From the NCBI GenBank assembly GCA_003646525.1, contig QMKU01000110.1, positions 1-5,522 of the forward strand: a DNA stretch of 5,522 nt, read 5' to 3'. This DNA comes from Campylobacterota bacterium. Lineage in GTDB: Bacteria > Campylobacterota > Campylobacteria > Campylobacterales > Sulfurovaceae. The position numbers were made by a program, and so were the translations under genes. Below, piece after piece: positions 1 through 5,522 of the stretch (positions are counted from its first letter, which is position 1; each line of letters begins with the position of its first letter). The notes under the pieces were generated by a model, which made no database searches, was not told the DNA's origin, and saw nothing but the letters and a program-made list of their open reading frames with translations.

Positions 1-2
1 GG

Positions 3-359
3 AATATTCTCGACCGTATGGCGGTGATTCCACGCTATTATGAAGCGGGTGGTCTGGATGTCAATCCTCAGATTGTCAAAAAACTCCATAACAAACGGAA
101 ACTTCCTGCCGTTAAAAAGCTAATTGAGAGTTTGGAAATTATTTATGATGAAGAGATCGAACATGTACAAAAGGGCGATAAGTGGTTTCGGTATCTCTGT
201 GACAAGCAGGGTTTTGAGGCAGAATCACACTATATGACAATCCTTGAAGCTTACAAATTAAGGGGGAAGCATCGTCCGCACATTAATGTAGAAGCACGCA
301 AAGAGGCAGGATTTTCTTGTGATGAACTCTTAAAGCTTGGTGCTAAAAGCTGTGAATAA
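3..359 (+). CDS. DUF455 family ferritin-like protein, C-terminal part (5' truncated by window edge)
   Basis: The frame is open to the left edge, with five codons (NILDR) before the first Met at 18, so this is the C-terminal ~119 residues of a longer protein and ATG 18 is not its start. The segment resembles the conserved end of the DUF455 family, ferritin-like helical-bundle proteins related in fold to the tRNA hydroxylase MiaE. Counting from Met 18, the family-like stretches are a Pro-Arg-x4-EA-GGLDVNP block (about residues 5-16), a helix ending DEEIEHV (44-50) whose ExxH (Glu46, His49) matches a ferritin-type metal-ligand pair, GDKWFRYLC (53-61), and a closing PHINVEARKEAGFS (87-100). Glu9 in the first block is another candidate ligand. 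The family's substrate is not well established; a di-metal oxidase or hydroxylase role is only inferred from the fold. It ends with TAA at 357-359, and the promoter-like gap that follows suggests it is a separate transcription unit. Confidence 0.8.
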   Translation, partial: NILDRMAVIPRYYEAGGLDVNPQIVKKLHNKRKLPAVKKLIESLEIIYDEEIEHVQKGDKWFRYLCDKQGFEAESHYMTILEAYKLRGKHRPHINVEARKEAGFSCDELLKLGAKSCE

Positions 360-370
360 TAGATTACTAA

Positions 371-398
371 TTTTCCCTTCAGTAAAATAGTGTATAAT
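371..398 (+). promoter_or_regulatory. Candidate sigma-70 promoter upstream of the DegT-lpxK-argB run
   Basis: A perfect -10 hexamer TATAAT lies at 393-398, preceded directly by TG. A poor -35 candidate TTTTCC lies at 371-376, leaving a 16-base spacer. Weak or absent -35 boxes are usual for sigma-70 promoters in Campylobacterota, so the poor match does not count strongly against it. The site is in the only sizeable gap of the window and about 38 bases before the next start codon, which fits a promoter for the downstream operon. No operator-like palindrome is evident. Confidence 0.55.
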
Positions 399-435
399 TA
401 AAGAAATATAAAAATCATTTATTAAAGAGTCGTTT

Positions 436-1572
436 ATGAAAAAAGAAATACCATTCTATACCCCCCCTATTTCCGATAAAGAGAAGCAGTACATCAATGA
501 AGTTCTCAATTTTGAAGGTTCATCCAAGGTTGAGGTGCTTGAAAAAAGCTTTCAAGAATATATAGGAGCCAAATATGCTTTGGCTGTTAATAGCGGAACA
601 TCAGCACTACATTTAGCAATGTGTGCTCTTGATCTCAAACGAGGAGACAAGGTCGTCTGTAGTATCAATGGCTTCCCTGATCTGCCAGAGGTTGTACGGC
701 ATTTTGATGCGGAACCTATCTTTGTAGATTGTGAAGGTGAAAGCTACAATATAGATCTTGAAAAACTTGACGAGGTATTGCACAAAAATAAAAGCAAAAA
801 ACTTCGAGCGGTTATTGTCAATCACATGGCAGGTCAAGCAGTAGATTTGGATCAATTGTACGAAATTGCAAAAGCTCACAATATCAAAGTAGTTGAAGAT
901 GCTAGTGATGCTATGGGTGCTAGTTATCGAGGGAAGAAGATTGGAAATATAGGTGCTGATATCACAACCTATAGTTTCGCACCACACTTAAATACCAATA
1001 TTGTTGAGGGTGGTATCTTTGTCACTAACGATGAGGAACTCTACTCTCGCGCTAAACTTTTCCGTACTCATGCAATTCGTAATGACCAAGGAGGATCCTA
1101 TGATCAGGTCGATTACCTTTATGATGTTATTGATATCGGATGGAAATATAATATGAGTGAGCTCGATGCTGCTTTTTGTCTGGCACAGTTTGAGAAATTA
1201 GACACTTGCATAGAGAGGCGCAATACGATTGCAAAATCGTATATGAAACGACTCAGGGGAGCTCCTCATGTTAGATTGCCTGAAAATAATTCAGAGCATA
1301 TTTTTCGTCATTTTATCATAGAGATTGATAAAAACCGAGATCACTTTGCTAGAGAGTTGAAAAAAGAGGGGATAAATATTGGCTTGCACTATATTCCTCT
1401 ACACTTTATGGATTACTATAAGAAAAAATACTCCTTGCGAGTTTTTGATTTTCCTGTTGCTCTAGGTGTGTATCAGAAAGTTATGTCTCTACCTATGTAT
1501 AGTTCATTGGACGATGATGAAGTAGCCTATATCTGTGACACGGTCAGGAAAATTGCAAAGGCGCATGTATAG
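436..1572 (+). CDS. DegT/DnrJ/EryC1/StrS-family aminotransferase homologue lacking the usual PLP lysine
   Basis: This 378-residue protein has the length and layout of the sugar aminotransferase family (fold-type I, PLP), which normally puts an amino group on keto sugars of nucleotide-linked precursors. Visible family motifs are NSGTSALHLAM (52-62, cofactor phosphate loop), HMAGQAVDLD (130-139), VVEDASDAMGA (152-162, with Asp155 expected to pair with the pyridine nitrogen), YSF...EGG (179-193) and WKYNMSELDAA (236-246). The Schiff-base Lys normally lies in SFxxxKN six residues before EGG. Here the block reads SFAPHLN, so Leu185 occupies that place, with His184 beside it. The loop after the phosphate motif (GFPDLPEVV, 79-87) also departs from the usual TF-x-AT-x-NA pattern. 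It may be a non-transaminating relative (compare the Lys-to-His dehydratase ColD), a pseudoenzyme or a partner subunit. The start has AAAGAG at 424-429, six bases upstream. lpxK follows after 20 bases, hinting at lipid A or surface sugar work. The family is certain; the activity is not. Confidence 0.88.
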   Translation: MKKEIPFYTPPISDKEKQYINEVLNFEGSSKVEVLEKSFQEYIGAKYALAVNSGTSALHLAMCALDLKRGDKVVCSINGFPDLPEVVRHFDAEPIFVDCEGESYNIDLEKLDEVLHKNKSKKLRAVIVNHMAGQAVDLDQLYEIAKAHNIKVVEDASDAMGASYRGKKIGNIGADITTYSFAPHLNTNIVEGGIFVTNDEELYSRAKLFRTHAIRNDQGGSYDQVDYLYDVIDIGWKYNMSELDAAFCLAQFEKLDTCIERRNTIAKSYMKRLRGAPHVRLPENNSEHIFRHFIIEIDKNRDHFARELKKEGINIGLHYIPLHFMDYYKKKYSLRVFDFPVALGVYQKVMSLPMYSSLDDDEVAYICDTVRKIAKAHV

Positions 1573-1581
1573 GAGTTTTTT

Positions 1582-1587
1582 AGGAGG
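1582..1587 (+). promoter_or_regulatory. Strong ribosome binding site that fixes the lpxK start
   Basis: AGGAGG is a full Shine-Dalgarno match five bases before ATG 1593. A GTG at 1587 is in the same frame but overlaps the last G of this site, so it cannot be served by it. The ATG at 1593 is therefore the better start. This is the strongest ribosome binding site in the window. Confidence 0.85.
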
Positions 1588-1592
1588 TGCAG

Positions 1593-2537
1593 ATGAGAGA
1601 CTTTTTTGAGAGACTCTTTTTTACTCCTGAGTCTCACCATTATATAGCTATAATTTTACTTTTTCCGCTCTCTATTCTCTATGGAAGCCTCATGTTTCTT
1701 CGTCGTCTTGTCGCAACAAAAGAGAAATTCCCACTCCCCATAATAAGTGTTGGCAATTTGATAGTGGGAGGCAGTGGCAAAACACCATTTGTAATTGCTT
1801 TGGCTTCTCGCTATCGAGACACGACAATTATTTCGAGAGGTTATGGTCGCCAAAGTGTCGGCTTGGTCACCGTAAGTCAGAGAGGAGAGATATTCGCAAC
1901 AGTTGAAGAGAGTGGAGATGAAGCGATGTTGATGGCACAGTCATTGCCACAGTGTAGTGTAATAGTCAGTGAAGATCGTAAAAAAGCGATAGAGCAAGCG
2001 ATAGAGCAGGGTGCGAAATGTATTATACTTGATGATGGATTTAGTCGGGTTAATATTGATGCCTACACTATTTTACTAGAGCCAGAAAAGATTGCTAATT
2101 TTTTGCCGTTTCCTGCCGGACCTTTTCGGGAATTTATTTTTACTAATCGTTATGCTGATTTACAGTTGAAAGAAAATAGAGATTTTGAACGAAAGGTTTC
2201 CTGTATTAACCTGAGTGGAAAAATGCTCCTGCTTACAGCTATCTCACATCCTGAAAGACTTGATCCTTATCTCCCTGCTACTGTGATAGGAAAAGAGTAT
2301 TTTCCTGATCATGCATATTTTGATGAGGAAAGTTTGAAAAAACTTATGATTAAATATGTTGCAACTTCTTTGCTAGTGACTGAAAAAGATCTTGTCAAGA
2401 TGCAGGGGTTTAAGTTGCCCCTCTCTATAATGAAGCTAGAATTAGAGATCAATAATGTAATTTTGGAAGAGATAGATTGTTATGTCGGAGAAAGATTGGA
2501 ATATCTCTCTCCAAAAAAAGGAAATAAAAAAATATGA
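1593..2537 (+). CDS. lpxK: Tetraacyldisaccharide 4'-kinase LpxK
   Basis: LpxK phosphorylates the 4' position of the lipid A disaccharide with ATP at the inner face of the cytoplasmic membrane, giving lipid IVA. From ATG 1593 the protein is 314 residues, close to the family's usual 320-330. It has a hydrophobic N-terminal anchor (about 16-36), a Walker A loop VGNLIVGGSGKTP (53-65, Lys63), SRGYGRQ (81-87), SGDEAMLMAQ (107-116), the Asp pair LDDGF (146-150, Asp147/Asp148), FPAGPFRE (173-180), YFPDHAYF (236-243, with His240 a likely active-site His) and TEKDLVKM (263-270). The family usually has GlnHis after DDG(F/L); here it is SerArg, which I believe recurs in epsilonproteobacteria but cannot check. 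A perfect 12-base tandem repeat encodes AIEQAIEQ (132-139). The gene follows the DegT homologue by 20 bases and overlaps argB by four (ATGA), so it is translated within an operon. Confidence 0.95.
   Translation: MRDFFERLFFTPESHHYIAIILLFPLSILYGSLMFLRRLVATKEKFPLPIISVGNLIVGGSGKTPFVIALASRYRDTTIISRGYGRQSVGLVTVSQRGEIFATVEESGDEAMLMAQSLPQCSVIVSEDRKKAIEQAIEQGAKCIILDDGFSRVNIDAYTILLEPEKIANFLPFPAGPFREFIFTNRYADLQLKENRDFERKVSCINLSGKMLLLTAISHPERLDPYLPATVIGKEYFPDHAYFDEESLKKLMIKYVATSLLVTEKDLVKMQGFKLPLSIMKLELEINNVILEEIDCYVGERLEYLSPKKGNKKI
1610..1635 (+). repeat. Short inverted repeat just inside lpxK
   Basis: GAGACTC (1610-1616) and GAGTCTC (1629-1635) are perfect complements, giving a 7-bp stem with a 12-base loop starting with six T. 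It begins 17 bases after the lpxK start codon. A near direct repeat (GAGAGACT followed by a T run, 1595-1607 and 1608-1622) overlaps it. The stem could mildly affect initiation, but it may equally be a chance product of T-rich Phe codons. It is not a terminator, because no T run follows the second arm. Confidence 0.35.
1985..2008 (+). repeat. Perfect 12-base tandem duplication within lpxK
   Basis: AGCGATAGAGCA occurs twice head to tail (1985-1996 and 1997-2008). It is in frame and encodes the repeated AIEQ at LpxK residues 132-139, on the helix before the LDDGF strand. Spacing between the DR (128-129) and DDG motifs looks normal for the family, so the repeat probably does not insert extra residues; replication slippage or chance in a helical segment are both possible. 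Confidence 0.7.
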
Positions 2538-3385
2538 AACATCAAATAGAAGTCGTTCAAACACTACTCGATGCACTACCCTTTATCAAAAAATTTCATA
2601 ATGAAAAGATCGTGATAAAATATGGTGGTTCTGCTCAGACTAGTGATGAACTCAAAGAAAAATTTGCTCAGGATATTGTTTTGCTCCATACAGTGGGACT
2701 CAAACCTATTGTCGTGCATGGGGGTGGGAAAAGTATTACAAGTCTATTGAAAGATTTGGGTATAGATACCCGATTTATAGATGGTCAGCGAGTTACAACC
2801 AAAGAGGAGATGCGGATTGTCGAAATGGTACTCAGTGGCGAAATAAATAAAGAGATCGTCTCTCTACTCAATAACCATGGAGCCAAGGCAATAGGTATTT
2901 CAGGAAAAGATGCCAATTTTTTAGAAGCTAGACCAAAAGATTTTGAAAATTTTGGATACACGGGTATTATTGATAATGTCAATCCTCAAATTGTAGATAA
3001 CATTATCGAAGATGGATTTGTGCCAGTTATTGCACCAATTGGATCGAGCAGTATGATAGGACACCCTGGATTCAATATCAATGCTGATCTTGCTGCTAGT
3101 CAGATCGCAGTGGCACTTCAAGCACGAAAAGTACTCTTTTTGACAGATACAGAGGGAGTTTTGGACAAAATGGGTAGACTCATTACCAATCTAGATATCG
3201 AAAAAACAGAAAAATTCAAAGAAGACAGTACGATACATGGCGGTATGGTACCCAAAGTTGATGCATGTATTGAAGCACTTAGAGGTGGTGTAAAAAAAGC
3301 ACACATTATAGATGGGCGCATTGAGCATTCTCTTTTATTAGAAATATTGACAAGTTCAGGTATAGGAACCTGTATCGAATTATAA
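2534..3385 (+). CDS. argB: Acetylglutamate kinase ArgB (arginine biosynthesis)
   Basis: ArgB phosphorylates N-acetyl-L-glutamate with ATP, the second step of arginine synthesis, in the cytoplasm. The 283 residues cover the whole amino-acid kinase fold: VIKYGGSA (27-34, Lys29), VHGGGKSI (61-68), GQRVT (84-88), NINADLAA (181-188, Asp185), LTDTEGVLD (203-211) and HGGMVPKVDA (235-244, Lys241), with Lys29, Asp185 and Lys241 in the places of the known catalytic residues. The N-terminal helix before the kinase core (about 3-22) and the HSLLLEILTSSGIGT tail (265-279) are hallmarks of hexameric, arginine-inhibited enzymes, so feedback inhibition by arginine is likely (family inference). Its ATG overlaps the lpxK stop as ATGA; AAGGA at 2518-2522 is 11 bases upstream, a slightly long spacing, so translational coupling is plausible. 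No other arginine gene is in the window, so its place beside lpxK looks like operon sharing. Confidence 0.97.
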   Translation: MKHQIEVVQTLLDALPFIKKFHNEKIVIKYGGSAQTSDELKEKFAQDIVLLHTVGLKPIVVHGGGKSITSLLKDLGIDTRFIDGQRVTTKEEMRIVEMVLSGEINKEIVSLLNNHGAKAIGISGKDANFLEARPKDFENFGYTGIIDNVNPQIVDNIIEDGFVPVIAPIGSSSMIGHPGFNINADLAASQIAVALQARKVLFLTDTEGVLDKMGRLITNLDIEKTEKFKEDSTIHGGMVPKVDACIEALRGGVKKAHIIDGRIEHSLLLEILTSSGIGTCIEL

Positions 3386-3398
3386 GGACAAACAGAGG

Positions 3399-4319
3399 AT
3401 GAAAGCTGTAGAGATTTTGGTCGTTATGTTGCTCTCATTTGATGTATTGGGAGCAGAAGACCTGATAAAGCCGATACCTGAGAGTATCGAAGTTGATATC
3501 TCAAAGGTGCGATTGGGCAAAAAACTTTTTTTTGATCCTATTCTCTCTAGGGACGGCACTATCTCTTGCTCGACTTGTCATGATCTTCAAGAAGGTGGTG
3601 ATGATAATTTGAAATTTTCTTTTGGTATCAAAGGTCAAGAGGGTAATATTAATGCCCCGACTGTTTATAATAGCGTTTTCAATTTTCGTCAATTCTGGGA
3701 TGGTCGTGCCAAGGATTTGAAAGAGCAGGCGATAGGACCTATCGAAAATCCTTTGGAGATGGGGCATAGTCTACAGGGAGCTGTGCAGGCACTCAAGAAG
3801 AGTAGGGGTTACTCCAAAGAGTTTGAAGAAGTTTATTCTGATGGTCTTACTCAAGAGAATATCGTCGATGCTATCGCTGAATTTGAAAAAGCTTTGATTA
3901 CCCCCAATGCTCCTTTTGACAGATATTTGAAAGGGGAAGAGGAGGCAGTTAATTCTCAAGTCAAAAAAGGATATCAGCTTTTTCTCTCCAAAGGGTGTAT
4001 TATTTGTCATCATGGCGTGAATGTTGGAGGAAATTTCTACAACAAATTTGGTGTTTTTCAAGATGCTAATAGTAGTAATCTTGGTCGTTATAATGTTACA
4101 AAACGAGAAGAGGATAAATATCTTTTTAAAGTGCCATCTTTGAGAAATATAGCAAAAACATCACCTTATATGCATGATGGACGAAGCAAAACACTCAAAA
4201 AAGCAGTACTGCTGATGTCTCAATATCAACTAGGACGAGAGATCAAACCTGAAGAGATTGATTTGATTGTAATATTTCTAGAATCATTATCTGGCTTAAT
4301 ACCTGGGATTGCAAAATAA
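3399..4319 (+). CDS. Periplasmic di-heme cytochrome c peroxidase (CcpA/MauG family)
   Basis: The protein is 306 residues, as usual for bacterial di-heme peroxidases, which reduce hydrogen peroxide to water in the periplasm with electrons from small c-type cytochromes. A signal peptide (1-19, likely cut after LGA) leads into two heme sites, CSTCH (57-61) and CIICH (200-204). Other family blocks are INAPTVYN (84-91), FRQFWDGRAKDL (97-107, Trp100 between the hemes), GPIENPLEMG (113-122, Glu120 a candidate catalytic acid), FKVPSLRNI (243-251) and YMHDGRSKTL (257-266). Met273 in AVLLMSQYQLG is the probable distal ligand of the C-terminal high-potential heme. The distal His of the N-terminal heme, found in classical enzymes as IGHGW before RN(A/S)PT, is replaced by Ile77. 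The signal peptide is weakly charged (one Lys, plus Glu5 and Asp15), but no better in-frame start exists; AAGGA at 3384-3388 is 10 bases before the ATG. It follows argB by 13 bases and precedes a membrane sensor by 3. A MauG-like oxidase role is less likely but possible. Confidence 0.93.
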   Translation: MKAVEILVVMLLSFDVLGAEDLIKPIPESIEVDISKVRLGKKLFFDPILSRDGTISCSTCHDLQEGGDDNLKFSFGIKGQEGNINAPTVYNSVFNFRQFWDGRAKDLKEQAIGPIENPLEMGHSLQGAVQALKKSRGYSKEFEEVYSDGLTQENIVDAIAEFEKALITPNAPFDRYLKGEEEAVNSQVKKGYQLFLSKGCIICHHGVNVGGNFYNKFGVFQDANSSNLGRYNVTKREEDKYLFKVPSLRNIAKTSPYMHDGRSKTLKKAVLLMSQYQLGREIKPEEIDLIVIFLESLSGLIPGIAK

Positions 4320-4322
4320 TCG

Positions 4323-5522
4323 ATGATTGAAAAACACACCTTTTGGAAAAGACATGTAGATCTGTTTTTGCTTCTGCTGATCTTTTTTGCACTTTTACTC
4401 TCATTTTTGTTTATTTATCTTCACAAGATCGACAAAGAAGTCGAAAATTATGGAATCTATCAACAAAAACTTCAAAATATGTCAATATTCGATCTAAGTC
4501 TAGAAAATTTATTTTTGAAGACTTTTCGTTATATTAACTATGATGAGATTGTTAAAAAATCACAGGAGTTTGAGGGCGATATCATTTTTTTGAAGCAAAA
4601 TGGTTTCAAAAAAGAGTTCGGTCATAAAAGTTATGATGCACTAATCTCTACCAATAAGCTTTATCAAAAAAAACTTGATCTACTACAACGATTTCAATCT
4701 CCCAATGCAAGAGCAACCAATGCTATACATTTTCTTTATGACTTGCGCAAGACAATTGAAAAAGAGTTTCCTGATACCCGAGCAGTGCATATGTTGATGG
4801 ATCAGCTTCTTTTTGAGCTAGGGAGAGTTCTGATGGGCTTGCCTCTGGATACTGATGCTTTGGAAAGGAATTTGAATCAGTTGAAAATGCATCAAACAGA
4901 AAATAAATATTTTAATAATTTTTATAGACAAGTAGAACAATTTTTATCTGATGTGGAGTTGATCCACAAAGAGTTGGCTGAGAATAAGAAAATTCATCTT
5001 CTAGGTAGCATTGAGTTATTATCTTCTGATTTGACACATCAGTATGAAGAGAATCGTCAGAAGCAAAAAATGATTACTCTGAGTTTTTTTCTGCTTGCCC
5101 TTGTAATTCTAGTGATACTCCTTTTCAATTATCGACGCGTCAGACAAACTTCCCTTGAACTTAAGGCATTTCGTTTTGCGATAGAAAATAGTGATAATAC
5201 TGTCGTGATCACGGATGCAAATCGACATATACAGTATGCCAATGAAGCCTTCGAACGCAATACTGGCTACACAAAAAGTGAAGTTTTGGGTAAAAATCCG
5301 AATATACTCAAATCAAACCTCCACAGTAAAGAATTCTATAGAGAGATGAATGAAAGACTATATCGTGGTGAAAAGTGGCAGGGCGAGCTGATCAATAAGC
5401 GAAAAGATGGTGCACTGCTTTATGAGAAAGTCTCTATTCTGCCGATCATTGTAAATGGTGATTTGGTGCAATATTTGGCGATCAAACTTAATGTGACTGA
5501 GTATATCGAAACACAGCAGAGA
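4323..5522 (+). CDS. Membrane-bound PAS-domain sensor protein, N-terminal 400 residues (3' truncated)
   Basis: An uninterrupted frame runs from ATG 4323 to the right edge, exactly 400 codons without a stop. The layout is a short basic N-terminus (KHTFWKRH), a first membrane segment (about 13-33), some 215 predicted periplasmic residues (34-248) that look wholly helical, a second membrane segment (250-268) closed by RRVRQ, and a PAS domain with its PAC end (about 278-393). PAS landmarks are AIENSDNTVVITDAN (286-300), YANEAFERNTGYTKSEVLG (305-323) and GEKWQGELINKRKDG (349-363). The periplasmic part resembles all-helical ligand-binding sensors (DAHL-like, with a LFLKTFRYINYDEI stretch at 63-76), but this is tentative. 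PAS domains of this type commonly precede GGDEF, GGDEF-EAL or histidine kinase outputs; the output module lies outside the window. There is no clear Shine-Dalgarno sequence; the start is three bases after the peroxidase stop and in the same frame, suggesting translation by reinitiation. The pairing suggests a sensor of periplasmic redox or peroxide state, which is inference only. Confidence 0.88.
   Translation, partial: MIEKHTFWKRHVDLFLLLLIFFALLLSFLFIYLHKIDKEVENYGIYQQKLQNMSIFDLSLENLFLKTFRYINYDEIVKKSQEFEGDIIFLKQNGFKKEFGHKSYDALISTNKLYQKKLDLLQRFQSPNARATNAIHFLYDLRKTIEKEFPDTRAVHMLMDQLLFELGRVLMGLPLDTDALERNLNQLKMHQTENKYFNNFYRQVEQFLSDVELIHKELAENKKIHLLGSIELLSSDLTHQYEENRQKQKMITLSFFLLALVILVILLFNYRRVRQTSLELKAFRFAIENSDNTVVITDANRHIQYANEAFERNTGYTKSEVLGKNPNILKSNLHSKEFYREMNERLYRGEKWQGELINKRKDGALLYEKVSILPIIVNGDLVQYLAIKLNVTEYIETQQR

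Noticed and set aside
18..20. ATG 18 as the start of the first gene
   Set aside because: The frame is open upstream to the window edge and the protein from 18 would be only a fragment of the DUF455 family, so the true start lies outside the window.
364..385. Possible terminator after the DUF455 gene (TTACT ... AGTAA)
   Set aside because: The stem is only 5 bp and AT-rich with a 12-base loop and no T run after it, so it is too weak to call.
613..987. Minus-strand open frame of 124 codons opposite the DegT homologue
   Set aside because: It lies wholly within a clear family member on the other strand, resembles no known protein to me and has no ribosome binding site of note.
1587..1589. GTG 1587 as the start of lpxK
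   Set aside because: It overlaps the AGGAGG ribosome binding site; ATG 1593 is correctly spaced from it.
3501..4061. Two minus-strand open frames opposite the peroxidase
   Set aside because: Both are shadows of a gene with two heme motifs and a signal peptide on the + strand; their translations show no recognisable domain.
4343..4537. Plus-strand 64-codon frame near the start of the sensor gene
   Set aside because: It is out of frame with the 400-codon sensor reading frame, which has membrane segments and a PAS domain; the short frame shows no motif.
1..5522. CRISPR array, insertion sequence, tRNA, rRNA or phage signal
   Set aside because: I found no regularly spaced repeats, transposase, terminal inverted repeats or tRNA-like cloverleaf in the window.

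Overview
The window looks like chromosomal DNA from a member of the Campylobacterota (epsilonproteobacteria), of the Sulfurovum/Sulfurimonas kind. This rests on AT-rich coding sequence, short intergenic gaps, an LpxK whose catalytic Asp pair lacks the usual GlnHis after it, an arginine-sensitive-type ArgB, a di-heme peroxidase, and a membrane PAS sensor of a style common there. It is an inference from protein style; no rRNA or other marker is present.

Layout: all six genes are on the + strand. A 5'-truncated DUF455 ferritin-like gene ends at 359. A 76-base gap holds a good -10 box (TATAAT, 393-398). A tightly packed run then follows to the window edge: a DegT/DnrJ/EryC1/StrS-family aminotransferase homologue (436-1572), lpxK (1593-2537), argB (2534-3385), a periplasmic di-heme cytochrome c peroxidase (3399-4319), and the first 400 codons of a two-TM PAS sensor protein (4323 to beyond 5522). 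Junctions from 1572 on are +20, -4 (ATGA), +13 and +3 bases, and no terminator hairpin is visible between genes, so this reads as one operon. No gene-free stretch exceeds 76 bases.

Functionally the operon mixes envelope sugar/lipid A work (DegT homologue, LpxK), arginine synthesis (ArgB), periplasmic peroxide removal (peroxidase) and signalling (PAS sensor). The first pair may be linked through nucleotide-sugar or lipid A chemistry, and the last pair through the periplasm. ArgB looks like a housekeeping passenger.

The most notable observations are two apparent active-site substitutions. The DegT homologue has Leu where the PLP-binding Lys should be, and the peroxidase has Ile where the distal His of classical enzymes sits. 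I saw no mobile element, CRISPR array, tRNA or rRNA, and no clear evidence for a wholly new multi-gene system.
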